From NCBI GenBank assembly GCA_016717305.1, contig JADKFY010000028.1, forward strand, positions 1 through 64,000: 64,000 nucleotides of DNA. Direction: 5' to 3'. The position numbers and the translations under genes are program-made. Of this stretch, positions 1-9,874 are shown one piece after another; positions within the stretch are counted from its first letter, which is position 1; every line of letters begins with the position of its first letter. The DNA is from Flavobacteriales bacterium. GTDB lineage: Bacteria; Bacteroidota; Bacteroidia; Flavobacteriales_F; PHOS-HE28. Below the pieces are notes generated by a model, which was given only the letters and a program-made list of their open reading frames with translations, searched no databases and had not been told where the DNA came from.

Positions 1-1300
1 GGTCACCGTATTCAGCTCGCCAAAGCCCACCACTGGCATCACCTGTCATGCCCAAGCGGAACGTTGTTCGGGCATCCCGGCCCAGCACTTCTCCGGATCG
101 AGCATCGAGCACATAGTACCCGTTGACATCCGTGTTGACGTGAAGCTTTCCTGCTATCTCCATCATGCCACGGATGCGGGCACCAAAACTCCCAGGCATC
201 CGTGGTTGGTAAAGGAACCTTTGGAAGGGTCCGACTTCAGGGTGAGCTTGAAGAGCCCATGGTCATTAGGCGATCCAGATATTCCCTGCGCGATCGCGGA
301 GTACGCTGATCAGTTCCTGGTCCACGTCGATATCACGTCCGTGAGATCGAATATGCCGGGGCATTCAATGGTGCATCACCAGCCGCATGCGCCGCACCTT
401 GCCATCCACCAGCCAGATACCCTGCGTAAGCGGCGTGCGGTGGTTGAAACGCGGGCGGTCGAAAGTTCCTTGCTCGGTCGGTGGGTGAAGCAGCTGCGCA
501 CCATCTGGCCGGACCCAGCCAGTAGAAGATAGGCCGGAACGAAGCAGCGTGACATAGGCCCTTGCCGGACCATGGGTCGCTTAGCGTATCTATCGATCCC
601 TTTCCCCTGGCTCCTGGCGATGCCCTGCCACCTTACGACTGGAGAACCTTCGAGCGCGAAGGACGCCGAGCGCAGAAAGAGCAACTCTCGGGTGGAGGTG
701 TGTACGTAGCCGGAAGCACACTCACACCAAACGTCGTCGTTCTCCTCCACCACCAGCGGATTCAACGGTCCATTGCACGCAACCGCCTTTCGCTCGAAGC
801 CCCATTGTACTCCCCGATACCGAATCAGCGCCCCACCTTGCCCGAACACGATGGTGCCAGTGGCAGAAGCGGCCATCCCGTGTATCGGCGCATGGATGGA
901 TGCGTTCGGATAGGCCGCGAAGTAGTGCTTGAACGGTACGACCAGACGCCGTGCTGGATCCATGATATCCACCTCACCATCCTCGAATTGGATCCAGAGC
1001 ATTCCGTCCGCATCACGCAACACCGTCCGCACGGCATTGCCTGAAAGTCCATCTTGCTGGTCATGGTTCACGAACCGATAACCATCGAAACGCACCAGAC
1101 CCATTGGCGAGGCCATCCAGATGAAATCCTGATCATCCTGTGCCAAGGAGTGACCTGTCGGCTGGCAGGCCATCGGCCACCGTGTAGTGGCGAAGCGTGA
1201 AATTGTACTGCTCCGGAACACTGACCGAGGTGCGCGGCGGAACCTGGGCGATGCCACTTGAGGCGCCCAGCGCAAACAGGACCGGGAGCAGTGCACGCAC
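1..1300 (-). pseudogene. Two-component-type beta-propeller protein, frameshifted and cut by window edge
   Basis: The minus strand encodes the N-terminal part of a ligand-sensing propeller like those of hybrid two-component regulators. A GTG start near 1300 gives a signal peptide (VRALLPVLFALGASSGIAQ) followed by a YTVADGLPADR stretch. After a frameshift near 1151 the chain goes on as HSLAQDDQDFIWMASPMGL, the classic Reg_prop blade. Further blade-like pieces (TPLTQGIWLVDGK; LRDRAGNIWIA; NDHGLFKLTLK; GEVLGRDARTTFRLGM) lie in different frames between 690 and 1, so at least four frameshifts are needed to read through. The downstream part (Y_Y_Y, kinase or output domain) would lie outside the window. 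I infer a periplasmic sensor propeller. Whether the breaks are decay or sequence error is open. Confidence 0.6.
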
Positions 1301-1694
1301 GGCGCAATGTACACCGGCGTGTCACAAAAGCTGCGTCAGCAAAGGGAATAATGGATGTAGTAATTGACCATTTCGTGCAAATGGGGTTGTTTCGGTGCTG
1401 ATTAGCACCACACGAACATCCTGATGACCGCCACCCTTACCGCAGACCACTTCGTACACCAAGCAACTTCCAAGGCTCAGTTGAAGCCCTTGCCAGCAGC
1501 CCGGCAGCGGCACGGGCGCGGACCGCTGGCGCTTCTGCTTGCCGTGCCTATTACCGCCTCCGCCTCAGTGGACCTGCTGGGGCAATCCTCCCGCGCAGCT
1601 CACTCACCAATTGACAATATACCCGTGGCAGGTCAAATGCTTGTCTGTAGTGGCCTGTATACTTTAGGGCTGACCCCTCCCCCATGGCGCTGTT

Positions 1695-3518
1695 GTGACC
1701 AGTACGGATGTTACCTATCAGATCTGGTCGAATTCCGCTCCTGAAAATGTCCAGTCGCGTATTCGATGTAATACCACAGGACTGCGGGAGATAGGACCAC
1801 TACCCTCCGGTTACTACAACTGCAATTCTCTTGGTTCGGGAGCTTCATCCTGCGCTGTGACAACGACTTATACCCGTACCGGACTGACGATCGCCAATGG
1901 CGTTGTGCCCAGTAATGGACAGCTCAATTTCAGGATGGAGCCACAAGTAGCAGCTATTTTGAATGGCTTTGATAGGTATATGATACCGAACAACACTTGG
2001 TCCGTAACAGTACACTACACCTGGCCAGCATGCACAGGAATACCAGCCCCAGGCAACACCACGGTATCGGCGAACCCTGTGTGCTTCAACTCCACCTTTC
2101 AGCTGGGATTGCAGGACTCCACTTATGGGGCGGGGGTCGACTACCAATGGCAGCGCAGTACGATGTTCCCGGCCGGGCCATATTCCAATGTAGGCCCCAA
2201 CAACCGGTCCTTTACCACATCACAGGATCAAATGTCATGGTACCGGTGCAGGGTGACCTGCAATGGTATGACCGGAACGAGCGTGGCTGTTCAGGTGAAT
2301 AATAGACCTAACTACGACTGTTACTGCCCGGCCACCCATTCTGCCATAGGTAGCTACTGCATAACGAACGTGAGCTTCGGTGGCACCTTGAACAACCCAT
2401 CCGGATGCAACACCTACACGAATTATGGCGGTGGCCCCGCGAATACCACCGGGACCTTCATGCAAGGGCATACCTATCCTTTTCTGATGACCGTCTCACA
2501 CTACAATCAACGAGCCGTGTGGATCGACTTCAACCAAAACATGTCCTTTGAAGCATCGGAGTATTTCACGGATGACACCAACATTACGATACCCTACAAC
2601 GCCTTACCCGGGCCTACGAATATGCGGGTGCGCCTTGGCTCGAACTCTACCACCATGGGCCCCGATATGGCTTGTGAACACATCTATGGAGGAGAGACCG
2701 AAGAATACACCATCACGATAGCGCCATTCCTCTGCGAACCTGTGCCCGGGAACACGGTGGCCTCCACGAGCAGCAGCTGTACCGGCGCAACTCTTGGGCT
2801 TAGCGTGCAGTTCGGCACTATCGGCCCCGAGGTACTCCATCAGTGGCAGGTGAGCACGGTAGGGGCCAATGGACCGTGGACGAACTTCGGGACGAACACA
2901 GCGTCGATCACGACCAGCCAAAGTGTTGCTTCTTGGTACCGGGCCGTGGTCACATGTGCAACTGGTAGCGTCAGTGGGATAAGCACGCCGGTAATGGTGG
3001 GTGTAAACCCGTTCTACGACTGTTATTGCAACACCCAGCTTCAGACGAATGCGCAGCCCTGCATCTCGAACGTATCCTTCGGCACTGGTTTGAACAATTC
3101 TTCCAGCAACTGCGTAGCCCCCGGCTACACCAATTACGCCGGAGGCGGCTCTGGCACGACAGGGACCTATATGAAGGGGGTGCAGTATGGGCTTTCCACC
3201 ACGCTCTTCTTCAATCCCAATTTCAATTCGCAATTGTCCATATGGATGGACCACGACCGCGATGGTGTGTTCAGTCCTTCCGAATGGTACGCCAGTCAGG
3301 TTTCCGGCTCTACGGGGAGTGTGAGTATCACCATCCCTATGACCGCAGCGGTAGGTATTACCGGTATGCGCCTACGATCGACCTATGAATTCAATACAGT
3401 TGGAGGTGGGGACGCATGCACCAACTACTTCTTTGGAGAAACGGAAGATTACCTGATCACATCGAGGAGGCTGTGCCTTGTGCTGGTATTCCGCTCGCGA
3501 ATACGATCGCAAGTTTGA
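1695..3518 (+). CDS. Fragment 1 of the GEVED cargo protein (Ig-like plus two GEVED domains)
   Basis: This is the longest intact piece of the broken cargo gene, open from a GTG at 1695. Two Ig-like segments with the pattern YQWQRS/HQWQVS...SWYR alternate with two GEVED domains, recognisable by WIDFNQNMSFEASEYF and WMDHDRDGVFSPSEWY and by the closing GETEEY/GETEDY. Many cysteines fit an extracytoplasmic protein. The last ~18 residues after GETEDYLIT are out of frame with the family; the correct continuation (IEEAVPCAGIPLANTIASLN) is in another frame, placing a frameshift near 3465. Confidence 0.55.
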   Translation: MTSTDVTYQIWSNSAPENVQSRIRCNTTGLREIGPLPSGYYNCNSLGSGASSCAVTTTYTRTGLTIANGVVPSNGQLNFRMEPQVAAILNGFDRYMIPNNTWSVTVHYTWPACTGIPAPGNTTVSANPVCFNSTFQLGLQDSTYGAGVDYQWQRSTMFPAGPYSNVGPNNRSFTTSQDQMSWYRCRVTCNGMTGTSVAVQVNNRPNYDCYCPATHSAIGSYCITNVSFGGTLNNPSGCNTYTNYGGGPANTTGTFMQGHTYPFLMTVSHYNQRAVWIDFNQNMSFEASEYFTDDTNITIPYNALPGPTNMRVRLGSNSTTMGPDMACEHIYGGETEEYTITIAPFLCEPVPGNTVASTSSSCTGATLGLSVQFGTIGPEVLHQWQVSTVGANGPWTNFGTNTASITTSQSVASWYRAVVTCATGSVSGISTPVMVGVNPFYDCYCNTQLQTNAQPCISNVSFGTGLNNSSSNCVAPGYTNYAGGGSGTTGTYMKGVQYGLSTTLFFNPNFNSQLSIWMDHDRDGVFSPSEWYASQVSGSTGSVSITIPMTAAVGITGMRLRSTYEFNTVGGGDACTNYFFGETEDYLITSRRLCLVLVFRSRIRSQV

Positions 3519-4323
3519 ACGAGGTATGCACTTATGATCCGAGTCGCTCTCCAAGTGGTCCAGACCCCCGGCACAGGTCTATCCTACCAATGGCAATCAA
3601 GCACTACAGGATCGGGTGGGCCATGGATCGTGGTAGGTTCCAATACACCATTCCACAGCACCACCCAGATCCAAACGACCTTGGAGGCAATGATCACCTG
3701 CGGCACGCCGAACGGTGGGTCGGCCTACACCACACCCGTTCAGGTAACTCAAAAGGTCCACGGATTGCTACCAGCAGTATGGCGCTGTATCCCGGCGAAC
3801 AATATATCCAGTTCTTCCAGATCGGCGGCGTGCCGTACAACTCCGAATGCTCCGTTGCGGCTCCGGGGCCTGGATCCATTCCTGGAAGGTATTCGAACTA
3901 CACCACCTTGCCTCCCCTACCTGCTGCACTGGGGCAGGTGATCCCTTTCATAGGATGGGTCGATGAGTGTGATGAGGCCTACGAGGAAGTATCACCGCCA
4001 TCTTTATCGACTGGAACCAGAACGGCTTCCTCGACGACGATGGCGAACAAGCCTATAGCGGGTCCTATCGCTTCGGTGAGTATCAATTCAGTGGATGGGT
4101 CTCTGTGCCTGCCGACGCCGCTTTGGGCACAACCCTGATGCGCGTGATCAATTCCGTCCAATATCCGGGAATAACGCCGTGCGGCGATTTCTCTTTCGGT
4201 GAAACGGAAGACTATCTGATCAATATCGTAGATCCGTGCGCCGATGTCGTGGCCGCGACATGCCCGGAGTGACAGTACGGTCTGCATGGACCTCCTGCCT
4301 TCGCACTCAGTGCTGGTCTGCCG

Positions 4324-5415
4324 TTGAACGGCACCTACACAGGGAACGGTGTTGCGAACGGCCTATTCCATCCTGATGTGGCCGGGGTGGGCACACACAC
4401 CATCACCTACACGCATTCCGATGGTGGTCAGTGCAGTTCCAATTGCCTATTCACGATCACCGTTAACGCCACCACAACGTGGTATGCGGATACCGATGGC
4501 GATGGCCATGGCGACACGGGATCGATCATTGTCACCTGTGATCCTCCTTTGGGCCATGTAGCCAATGGCGCGGACTGCGATGATACCAATGCCGCCATAA
4601 ACCCCAACGCTACGGTAACCTGCGATGGCATCGACAACAACTGCGATGGCCAAGTGGATGCCGGTTGCCAGCTACCGGTGAGCGTACGTGTATACCTGGC
4701 CGGGCCGTACAATACCAATACGGGTTTGATGAGCGATGACCTGCGCACACTGGGTATGATACCCACCACAGAACCATACACGGCCTTGGGGTATTCGCAC
4801 ACAGGTAGCGGCGGTGAGACCATGGTGCCATCCGTTCTGGCGGTCACCGGCCACGACGCTATTGTCGATTGGGTGCTGTTGGAGTTACGCTCACCGGTGG
4901 TTCCAACCACCGTGCTCGGTTCGCGTTGCGCATTGGTCCAGCGCGATGGGGATGTGGTGGATGTGGATGGCATTTCGACCGTGGGCTTCGAAGTACCAGC
5001 GGCTCTTTATTTGCTTGCGGTGCAGCACAGGAACCATTTGGGCTGTATGACCAATGTTGCTTTCCCATTGGGCTTTTCCGGTGTTCAGATCGACCTAGGC
5101 TCGAATACCGCTCAACTCTTTGGCACCCAAGCCCAGCAGATCTTTACAGGCGCTTTTCCTGCACAAGCACTGTGGGCAGGCGATGTGAACGGCGATGGCT
5201 CACTGAAGTACACCGGCCAGTACAACGACCGCGACTGGTTACTGGTGGCCATTGGTGGAACGGTGGCTACCAACACGATCACGGGTTACCTGCTCGAAGA
5301 TGTGAACATGGACGGCGTGGTGAAGTACACGGGCCAAGGCAATGATCGTGATCGCATCCTGATGAACATTGGCGGTGTTGTGGCTACGAATACACGGGAG
5401 GAGCAGGTGCCATGA
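4324..5415 (+). CDS. Fragment of the GEVED cargo protein (MopE-type motif and dockerin-like repeats)
   Basis: The open piece begins inside an Ig-like domain (GTHTITYTHSDGGQCSSNC). It continues through a WYADTDGDGHGD stretch and a MopE-type motif (DCDDTNAAINPNA, CDGIDNNCDGQVD), a class usually proposed to bind metal ions. A domain starting VSVRVYLAGPYNTNTGLM follows, often seen just before the end of T9SS cargo. Two near-identical aspartate-rich repeats come next (AGDVNGDGSLKYTGQYNDRD and EDVNMDGVVKYTGQGNDRD), resembling dockerin calcium loops. The chain stops at 5415, before the sorting domain, which sits in another frame. Confidence 0.55.
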   Translation: MNGTYTGNGVANGLFHPDVAGVGTHTITYTHSDGGQCSSNCLFTITVNATTTWYADTDGDGHGDTGSIIVTCDPPLGHVANGADCDDTNAAINPNATVTCDGIDNNCDGQVDAGCQLPVSVRVYLAGPYNTNTGLMSDDLRTLGMIPTTEPYTALGYSHTGSGGETMVPSVLAVTGHDAIVDWVLLELRSPVVPTTVLGSRCALVQRDGDVVDVDGISTVGFEVPAALYLLAVQHRNHLGCMTNVAFPLGFSGVQIDLGSNTAQLFGTQAQQIFTGAFPAQALWAGDVNGDGSLKYTGQYNDRDWLLVAIGGTVATNTITGYLLEDVNMDGVVKYTGQGNDRDRILMNIGGVVATNTREEQVP

Positions 5416-5734
5416 TAACCGTACCGACCGCACCTGGTCACCCATAATTCCATGGATCCAGCAGGCTCAACATGAACTTGGATGGTACCCGAACCCGAAC
5501 AATGGCGAGCAGTTGTTCATCACATTGAGCGAAGTTGCAAATGATGTGCGCACGGTGAGCGTGGACATTTTCGACCTCACCGGAAAACGCATCGCCGCCC
5601 GCACCATTGCTGTGCAGGATGGTATGGTTACAACGGTCATGGACCTCAACAACGAAATTACCAATGGTCTGTACATGGTCAACATCACCGCTGGTGACAA
5701 GACGTATACCGAGCGGTTGGTGATCCAGAAATAA
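5369..5734 (+). CDS. Fragment carrying the type A T9SS C-terminal sorting domain
   Basis: From about 5480 this frame encodes a typical type A sorting domain: WYPNPNNGEQLFI, then VSVDIFDLTGKRIAAR, GLYMVNI and a basic end ERLVIQK. In known systems this C-terminal domain directs export through the outer-membrane T9SS channel and is removed by the sortase PorU. The first ~35 residues of the frame are out-of-frame sequence, so the piece should be read as the tail of the preceding broken gene, not as a separate protein. Confidence 0.6.
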   Translation: MAVLWLRIHGRSRCHDNRTDRTWSPIIPWIQQAQHELGWYPNPNNGEQLFITLSEVANDVRTVSVDIFDLTGKRIAARTIAVQDGMVTTVMDLNNEITNGLYMVNITAGDKTYTERLVIQK

Positions 5735-5751
5735 GCAGGCGCCCACCTAGA

Positions 5752-5789
5752 CGAAGAACGCCCCCGGCCTTTGCCGGGGGCGTTCTTCG
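5752..5789 (+). terminator. Strong hairpin terminator after the GEVED cargo gene
   Basis: A perfect 17-bp stem (5752-5768 with 5773-5789) closes a 4-base loop (CTTT) 17 bases after the stop codon. It is GC-rich and lies between convergent genes. Only a short T-rich stretch follows. Confidence 0.75.
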
Positions 5790-5837
5790 TTCCAGACCAG
5801 TGGCAGGGCTTTTGTGCAATGGCAGGTTTGTGGAAAA

Positions 5838-5875
5838 GGAAAAGCCGAACGTAGGCTTCTACGTTCGGCTTTTCC
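5838..5875 (-). terminator. Hairpin terminator for the minus-strand GEVED gene
   Basis: A perfect 16-bp stem (5838-5853 with 5860-5875) has a 6-base loop and lies 13 bases past the stop of the leftward gene at 5889. Together with the hairpin at 5752 it separates two convergent genes. Confidence 0.65.
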
Positions 5876-5888
5876 ACGAGCGACCGGA

Positions 5889-6649
5889 TCACTCCTTCAC
5901 CACCCGCACTACGTTCGATGTGTTCCCGCTTTCGCAACGCACAGTGTATAGGCCCGAAGGCAGTGCGCCAAGGTCAATGCTGGCGCTATTGGTGTTCAGG
6001 TTCCGTTCGTTCCATATAATGCGCCCGTCAACACTGGAAACGGTGATCCGTTGGATCTGCCCGCTGGTCCGTATGTTGAACTGTCCTGCGGTAGGGTTGG
6101 GTCCAACGACCACTGACGTTGCATTGTTCTCCTCGATCCCGATCGGTGCCGTTACGGTTGCTGTGAAATCATCGAAGTTGCCGTATTGGTATTCGCCACA
6201 AGGCCCGCTGCCGTTCGTGGAAGTTACCCCATCGCTGCCCCATGGGCTTATGATGCGCATGCGGTAATTACCGGGAGCGGTACCGATGGGAATGGTGATC
6301 TCGAAAAGGTAGGTGTAATTGGGGTCTCCACCAGTGTATTGGCTGAAGAGCCGCTCGTTATCCTCGAAGGCCATGTTGTTGTCCAGGTCCACCCAAACGA
6401 CAACCCCGCACCAAACCCCGTTCGTTACGGTTACAGGTACGGCAACACCGGCTTCCATGTTGCCGTTGTTGCCATATGATCGGAATTGGTACAGGTTCCA
6501 TCGCTGCTCCAATTGGTGGTTCCTATACCGATCTCCATGCTGTGCCAACCGAAACAACCATTGAGGAATGTTGGCGCGCAATAGGTTTGGGCATACAAAT
6601 GGGAGCATACGATCAAGGCGAAAGGAAGAGAGGTGTAACGTTTTACCAT
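5889..6649 (-). CDS. Small GEVED-domain protein with type A T9SS sorting domain (one frameshift)
   Basis: The ATG at 6649 gives a signal peptide (MVKRYTSLPFALIVCSHLYAQ) followed by TYCAPTFLNGCFGW, a usual start of mature GEVED proteins. The frame changes near 6473 (TNSDHM must become YGNNGNMEAG). The second frame then runs to 5889 with a GEVED core (VVVWVDLDNNMAFEDNERLF, YGNFDDFTATV) and a type A sorting domain (GPNPTAGQFNI...LPSGLYTVR...VVRVVKE). The joined protein is about 250 residues: signal peptide, one GEVED domain, sorting tail. It probably reaches the cell surface through the T9SS. Its ligand and role are unknown. A single two-base insertion or one-base loss explains the break, so sequence error is plausible. 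Confidence 0.6.
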
Positions 6650-6791
6650 CGGAAGTGAGGTTTTATGGTTCCGCCGTGGATCGGCAGCGCCAACAAGATT
6701 AGGATGTGGCGTCGATCATTCCAAGTGGTGGTGGACCACCAGTGTCCGCCAGAATTTCATGATCGATCTGGTGCATGTCGACAAAACGAAA

Positions 6792-6820
6792 GACGGGGTG
6801 CAAAGAGCACCCCGTCTTTT
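6792..6820 (-). terminator. Hairpin terminator after the Tyr/Gly-rich protein gene
   Basis: A 10-bp perfect stem (6792-6801 with 6807-6816) has a 5-base loop and flanking AAA/TTTT. It could terminate in both directions. It lies 22 bases past the stop at 6842. Confidence 0.75.
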
Positions 6821-6841
6821 CCATTGATCAGAAAACCGCTG

Positions 6842-8202
6842 TTACTTCCGCCTTGGAGTAGGTGCGGGCGACCTGGGTGCAGGAGCGGGTCGCGAGGGAG
6901 AAGGTCGTGAAGGACTGGTCCGCGAGGGTGAGCTTTTGGATGGAGAGACGTTCCGTGTTGGGGCAGGCTTGCCGGGAGTCCCTGTGCGCGAAGGCGGTGT
7001 GCTGGGACGCGTTTGTTGTTGCTCATTCCGTGACCGGTTGAAATCGATCACCCGTTGATCACCGCGGGAGCGTTGTTCTTGTATGGTACGCGGGTCCACC
7101 TCCGGCACGCGAGCAGGCAGGATCGGCCGCTCCGGTTGTTGTGGTTGCGTGGTGCGCGGATCCACCTCTGGGGTGCGTGCAGGTGTTGTCGGTCGCACGG
7201 GCTGTTGTGGTGTTGTTGTGCGCGGGTCCACCGGACGCGTTGGTTGGGGCGTGGGTTTTTCCGGTTGTTGTGGCCTAGGAGAAGTTGTCCGGTCGTCACG
7301 GGTTGCGGGCGTTGTCATCGAAGGTTTGTCGGCAGGCAATTTCTCCCAGCGACCGTTGGTGTATTTATCCGTGTTTCCGCTTTCATCTTTCCTGTACACG
7401 TTGCCTGCGCGGTCCGTAAAGTGGTCGTTGCTGCTGGGTTGCATGCGGCCCACATCCGTTTTCGTGATCGGACGTTCAGTGGGTTTGCTGGGGGTACGGC
7501 CCACGGTGGTGGAACGCACACCTTGTTCAGCGCGGTTCGCATACAGATCGCTTGCGGGTCGCCGCACGGTTGCACCGGTCCGTTCAACTCCGGCACGTGC
7601 AGTGGAACCAAGAGAAGGACGATGCCCGTAATGCGCACTACGATCGTTCACCACCGGTGGGTAGTAGCCCTGTGGTCCCCACCATCCATTTCCGCAGCCG
7701 TAGTAGTTGTTGTACCCGTTCCCGTAGCCGTATGGATGGTAGTAGCCACCATAACCACCATAAGCACCATAGCCATACCAGCTCGGGTAGTACCAATTCC
7801 AACCCCAACCACCACCGTATCCCCAGCCCGCCCATGGGTTGTAATGCATACCGAAACCATAGGTGAAAGGACGCGGGTACCAGCGGTTAGGCCACGCATT
7901 GTAGTAGAAGCCTGTACCATAGATCACGATGCCGGCTTGCACATAGGTGCCGTAGTACCCTGGTGTATAGCCCATGTAGACCACGTCCGGTGTGGAGTCA
8001 TAGATGTAAACGTAGCGGGTGTTGTAAGCGGAGCTGCTTGGTGGAATGGTGTTCACCTCGGCGGGCACTTCCGTGCTTACCGTCCAAGGCCCATCTGGTG
8101 AAGGGCCTTCGAACCAAACTGCATTGTCCAACGCGTGGTAGGTACCGTTGATGCGCAACACCGTAGTGCTGGCATTCAGTGCATTTTCAACTTGCGTTCC
8201 GG
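6842..8202 (-). CDS. C-terminal part of secreted Tyr/Gly/Trp-rich protein with Pro-rich tail
   Basis: This frame continues the gene that starts at 9461 after a frameshift near 8200. It opens with a conserved stretch (VENALNASTTVLRINGTYHA, DNAVWFEG, TRYVYIYDSTPDVVYMGYTP) known from proteins sometimes annotated as carbohydrate-binding family V/XII or autotransporter-like. Next come about 90 residues extremely rich in Gly, Tyr and Trp (YPSWYGYGAYGGYGG and similar). A long low-complexity tail carries three spaced VDPRT motifs within Pro/Gln/Thr/Arg sequence and ends with PSRTSPSRPSPSRP-type repeats. The YG-rich part suggests an aromatic, sticky, perhaps fibrous surface segment; that is inference. 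No T9SS sorting domain is visible. The first ~60 codons of the open frame upstream of 8202 are out of frame. Confidence 0.6.
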
Positions 8203-9461
8203 TGGATCCGTTCGAACTGTGGGTCGCCATCGTAGGTGACAGTGAGAGCTGCGGTCCGGCGATCGATCTTGGCGGTTTGCGGTATGCTTGCATCACGCAC
8301 GGCTTCTCTCGCAGCGGCCGTTCCTGGAACGTGTGCCAATGCGCCATCCTTGGCAGAACCTTCGGGGATCTTGGCGAATTCCGCAGGAAGTTGGTCGGCG
8401 GGTACAAAGCGCCAAGGACCGGTCTTCAATGTGCGTGTGGCGAACCAACGGCCACTGGCCAGAAGGTAATTGTCCTGCGAGGCCACGTCCAGGAACAGGT
8501 CGTCATCCGTGTTGGTGGCGTAGAGCAGAGCGGTGTTCGGCAGTGGTTGGAAATTCGGCGCGCCGTCAAGGTCCAGCAGCACTGCTGGTTTTGTACGCAC
8601 CACGATCTCGGGTGTCGTCGTTGAACCGTCGGCCTTGGTAGCTGCAATGGCGGAGGTGCTGTCCACCTGCGCAGCGATCGCGCTGATGTCCTTGGGCACA
8701 TCGTAGGTACGCACCCACTTACCAGTGATCTCCTTCGAGGTGAACCACATGCCCGATCCATACAGGTAATGGGCGCCGTTCTTGGGTCGCACTAGCAAGA
8801 AAGGCGTGTTCACTACGCGCTCAACATCGTGCGGGGCCGCAACCGGATAATTGGGGTCGGCCGATCGATCGTCCGTTTTCGTATTCGCGGTTACGGCGGT
8901 GTATTGTGGTTCACCATCAATGTACACTAGCACGCTGGGCTTCTCCGTGTAGATGATCTCCGGCGGATCGTTCTGGTACGTGGCGGTGCCTTGTTGCTCA
9001 CTTTCCAATGAGGCGATCAACCAATCGATGGCGACAGGCGCGGTGTGCTTCGGCAGTTCGCTTCCCAGCATTTTCTTGATCCGCTCCTGCTCCGCCGCAT
9101 CGTCCACACCGGGGAAGCGGACATCGGTAACGGTAAAGCTGGTGAGTTCGCCCAAGCGTGTAATGCGGTCAATGGCCAGAACGCCGTTCCCCCAAACCGC
9201 GCCAAATATCGGGTCGGCATCGGAAGGGCGCTGGATGGCCACTGCGAAACGAGCGGAGAAATGGTCACCATCGATCTTCTCGGGCTGTGGTGTGAAGACT
9301 TGCACCTGATCGTTGCCGCTAACGAATACCACCGGCCATTGGTCTTCGATCTGCTGCTCCGTGTAGGTGGCGCTCACCGCCAAAGCTGCAACAGCAACGA
9401 AAGCGATTGTCATTCTTTTGCCGGGTGTGGATGTCGTGGTTCTCATGAGGGTGGTTTTCAT
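8187..9461 (-). CDS. N-terminal part of the same secreted protein
   Basis: The start at 9461 (MKTTLMRTTTSTPGKRM) leads into a hydrophobic segment (TIAFVAVAALAVSATY) that fits a signal peptide or anchor. The 62 codons upstream in the open frame have no family character. The ~380 residues that follow include IDGDHFSARFAVAIQRPSDA and repeated units with W-FT/W-F-P patterns (GSGMWFTSKEITGKWVRTYD; ASGRWFATRTLKTGPWRFVP). The same unit reappears after the frameshift as DNAVWFEGPSPDGPWTVS, giving three to four copies of an SH3-like beta unit. The frame ends shortly after TVTYDGDPQFERI, where homologous proteins continue without a break. One extra base near 8200 is the simplest explanation. Confidence 0.6.
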   Translation of the reverse strand: MKTTLMRTTTSTPGKRMTIAFVAVAALAVSATYTEQQIEDQWPVVFVSGNDQVQVFTPQPEKIDGDHFSARFAVAIQRPSDADPIFGAVWGNGVLAIDRITRLGELTSFTVTDVRFPGVDDAAEQERIKKMLGSELPKHTAPVAIDWLIASLESEQQGTATYQNDPPEIIYTEKPSVLVYIDGEPQYTAVTANTKTDDRSADPNYPVAAPHDVERVVNTPFLLVRPKNGAHYLYGSGMWFTSKEITGKWVRTYDVPKDISAIAAQVDSTSAIAATKADGSTTTPEIVVRTKPAVLLDLDGAPNFQPLPNTALLYATNTDDDLFLDVASQDNYLLASGRWFATRTLKTGPWRFVPADQLPAEFAKIPEGSAKDGALAHVPGTAAAREAVRDASIPQTAKIDRRTAALTVTYDGDPQFERIHRNAS

Positions 9462-9874
9462 TGGTACAAGGGTGTAATTGCAACTACCGTGCCTTTTGAA
9501 GGGAATAGCGCCACAGGCTAAGGAAACAGGACACTTCCAACGAACATCACGTCCTTCTTGTGTTGACCCGCTTTGCCTTGCGGACCGAGAAAGAGCACCT
9601 CCTCTAATGAATGGCCGAACTTCGGGAAACATACACGTTGAGCACACAGCCAGTGCTGTTCCCCAATAAAGTTCTAAGAACCTCCAGTGAGGGCCTTTTC
9701 AAGGCGATAGTTGAGCGTGACCCCTAATGAACCACCTCCATCCCGTGGATCGACTCTTAAACCTCTAGAACACCCGCCAAATTTCCATTATACAGATGTA
9801 AACCCCACATAAAGGGTCTTGTACCCCTATATTTGGACAATATTGCCGTCAAACACCCCCTTGGCCCGATAAAC
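9462..9874 (+). other. Intergenic region between divergent genes
   Basis: These 413 bases carry no convincing gene; short open frames on both strands lack codon or family character. The right end (about 9770-9850) is visibly AT-richer than the flanks and contains a good -7 element at 9828 and a small GGGT/ACCC inverted pair at 9814-9826. It should hold the promoters of both flanking genes. Confidence 0.5.
9828..9835 (+). promoter_or_regulatory. Bacteroidota -7 promoter element upstream of the Fic gene
   Basis: TATATTTG matches the TAnnTTTG consensus used by the primary sigma factor of Bacteroidota. It lies 40 bases before the ATG at 9875. No clear -33 TTG partner is seen at the expected distance. 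Confidence 0.5.

Larger units (their letters stand above)
1424..5734 (+). pseudogene. Multidomain GEVED/MopE-type T9SS cargo protein, broken by several frameshifts
   Basis: Read across frames, this is one secreted protein. The order is: Ig-like segments, two GEVED domains (each ending in GETE[ED]Y), a third GEVED domain around 3780-4240, a MopE-type putative metal-binding motif, two short dockerin-like aspartate-rich repeats and a type A T9SS sorting domain. The frame changes near 1695, 3465, 3540, 3765 and 3980, hits an in-frame TGA at 4270, and changes again near 5415-5460. The ATG at 1424 precedes a hydrophobic stretch (LALLLAVPITASA) that fits a signal peptide, although the first 270 bases do not read cleanly into the rest. 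The family is known for outer-surface or released proteins of Bacteroidota. No function beyond surface or extracellular is supported. Broken gene versus sequencing error cannot be separated here. Confidence 0.65.

Noticed and set aside
1322..1513. A 63-codon minus-strand frame near 1.4 kb.
   Set aside because: It overlaps the start of the GEVED gene, has no start context and no family resemblance.
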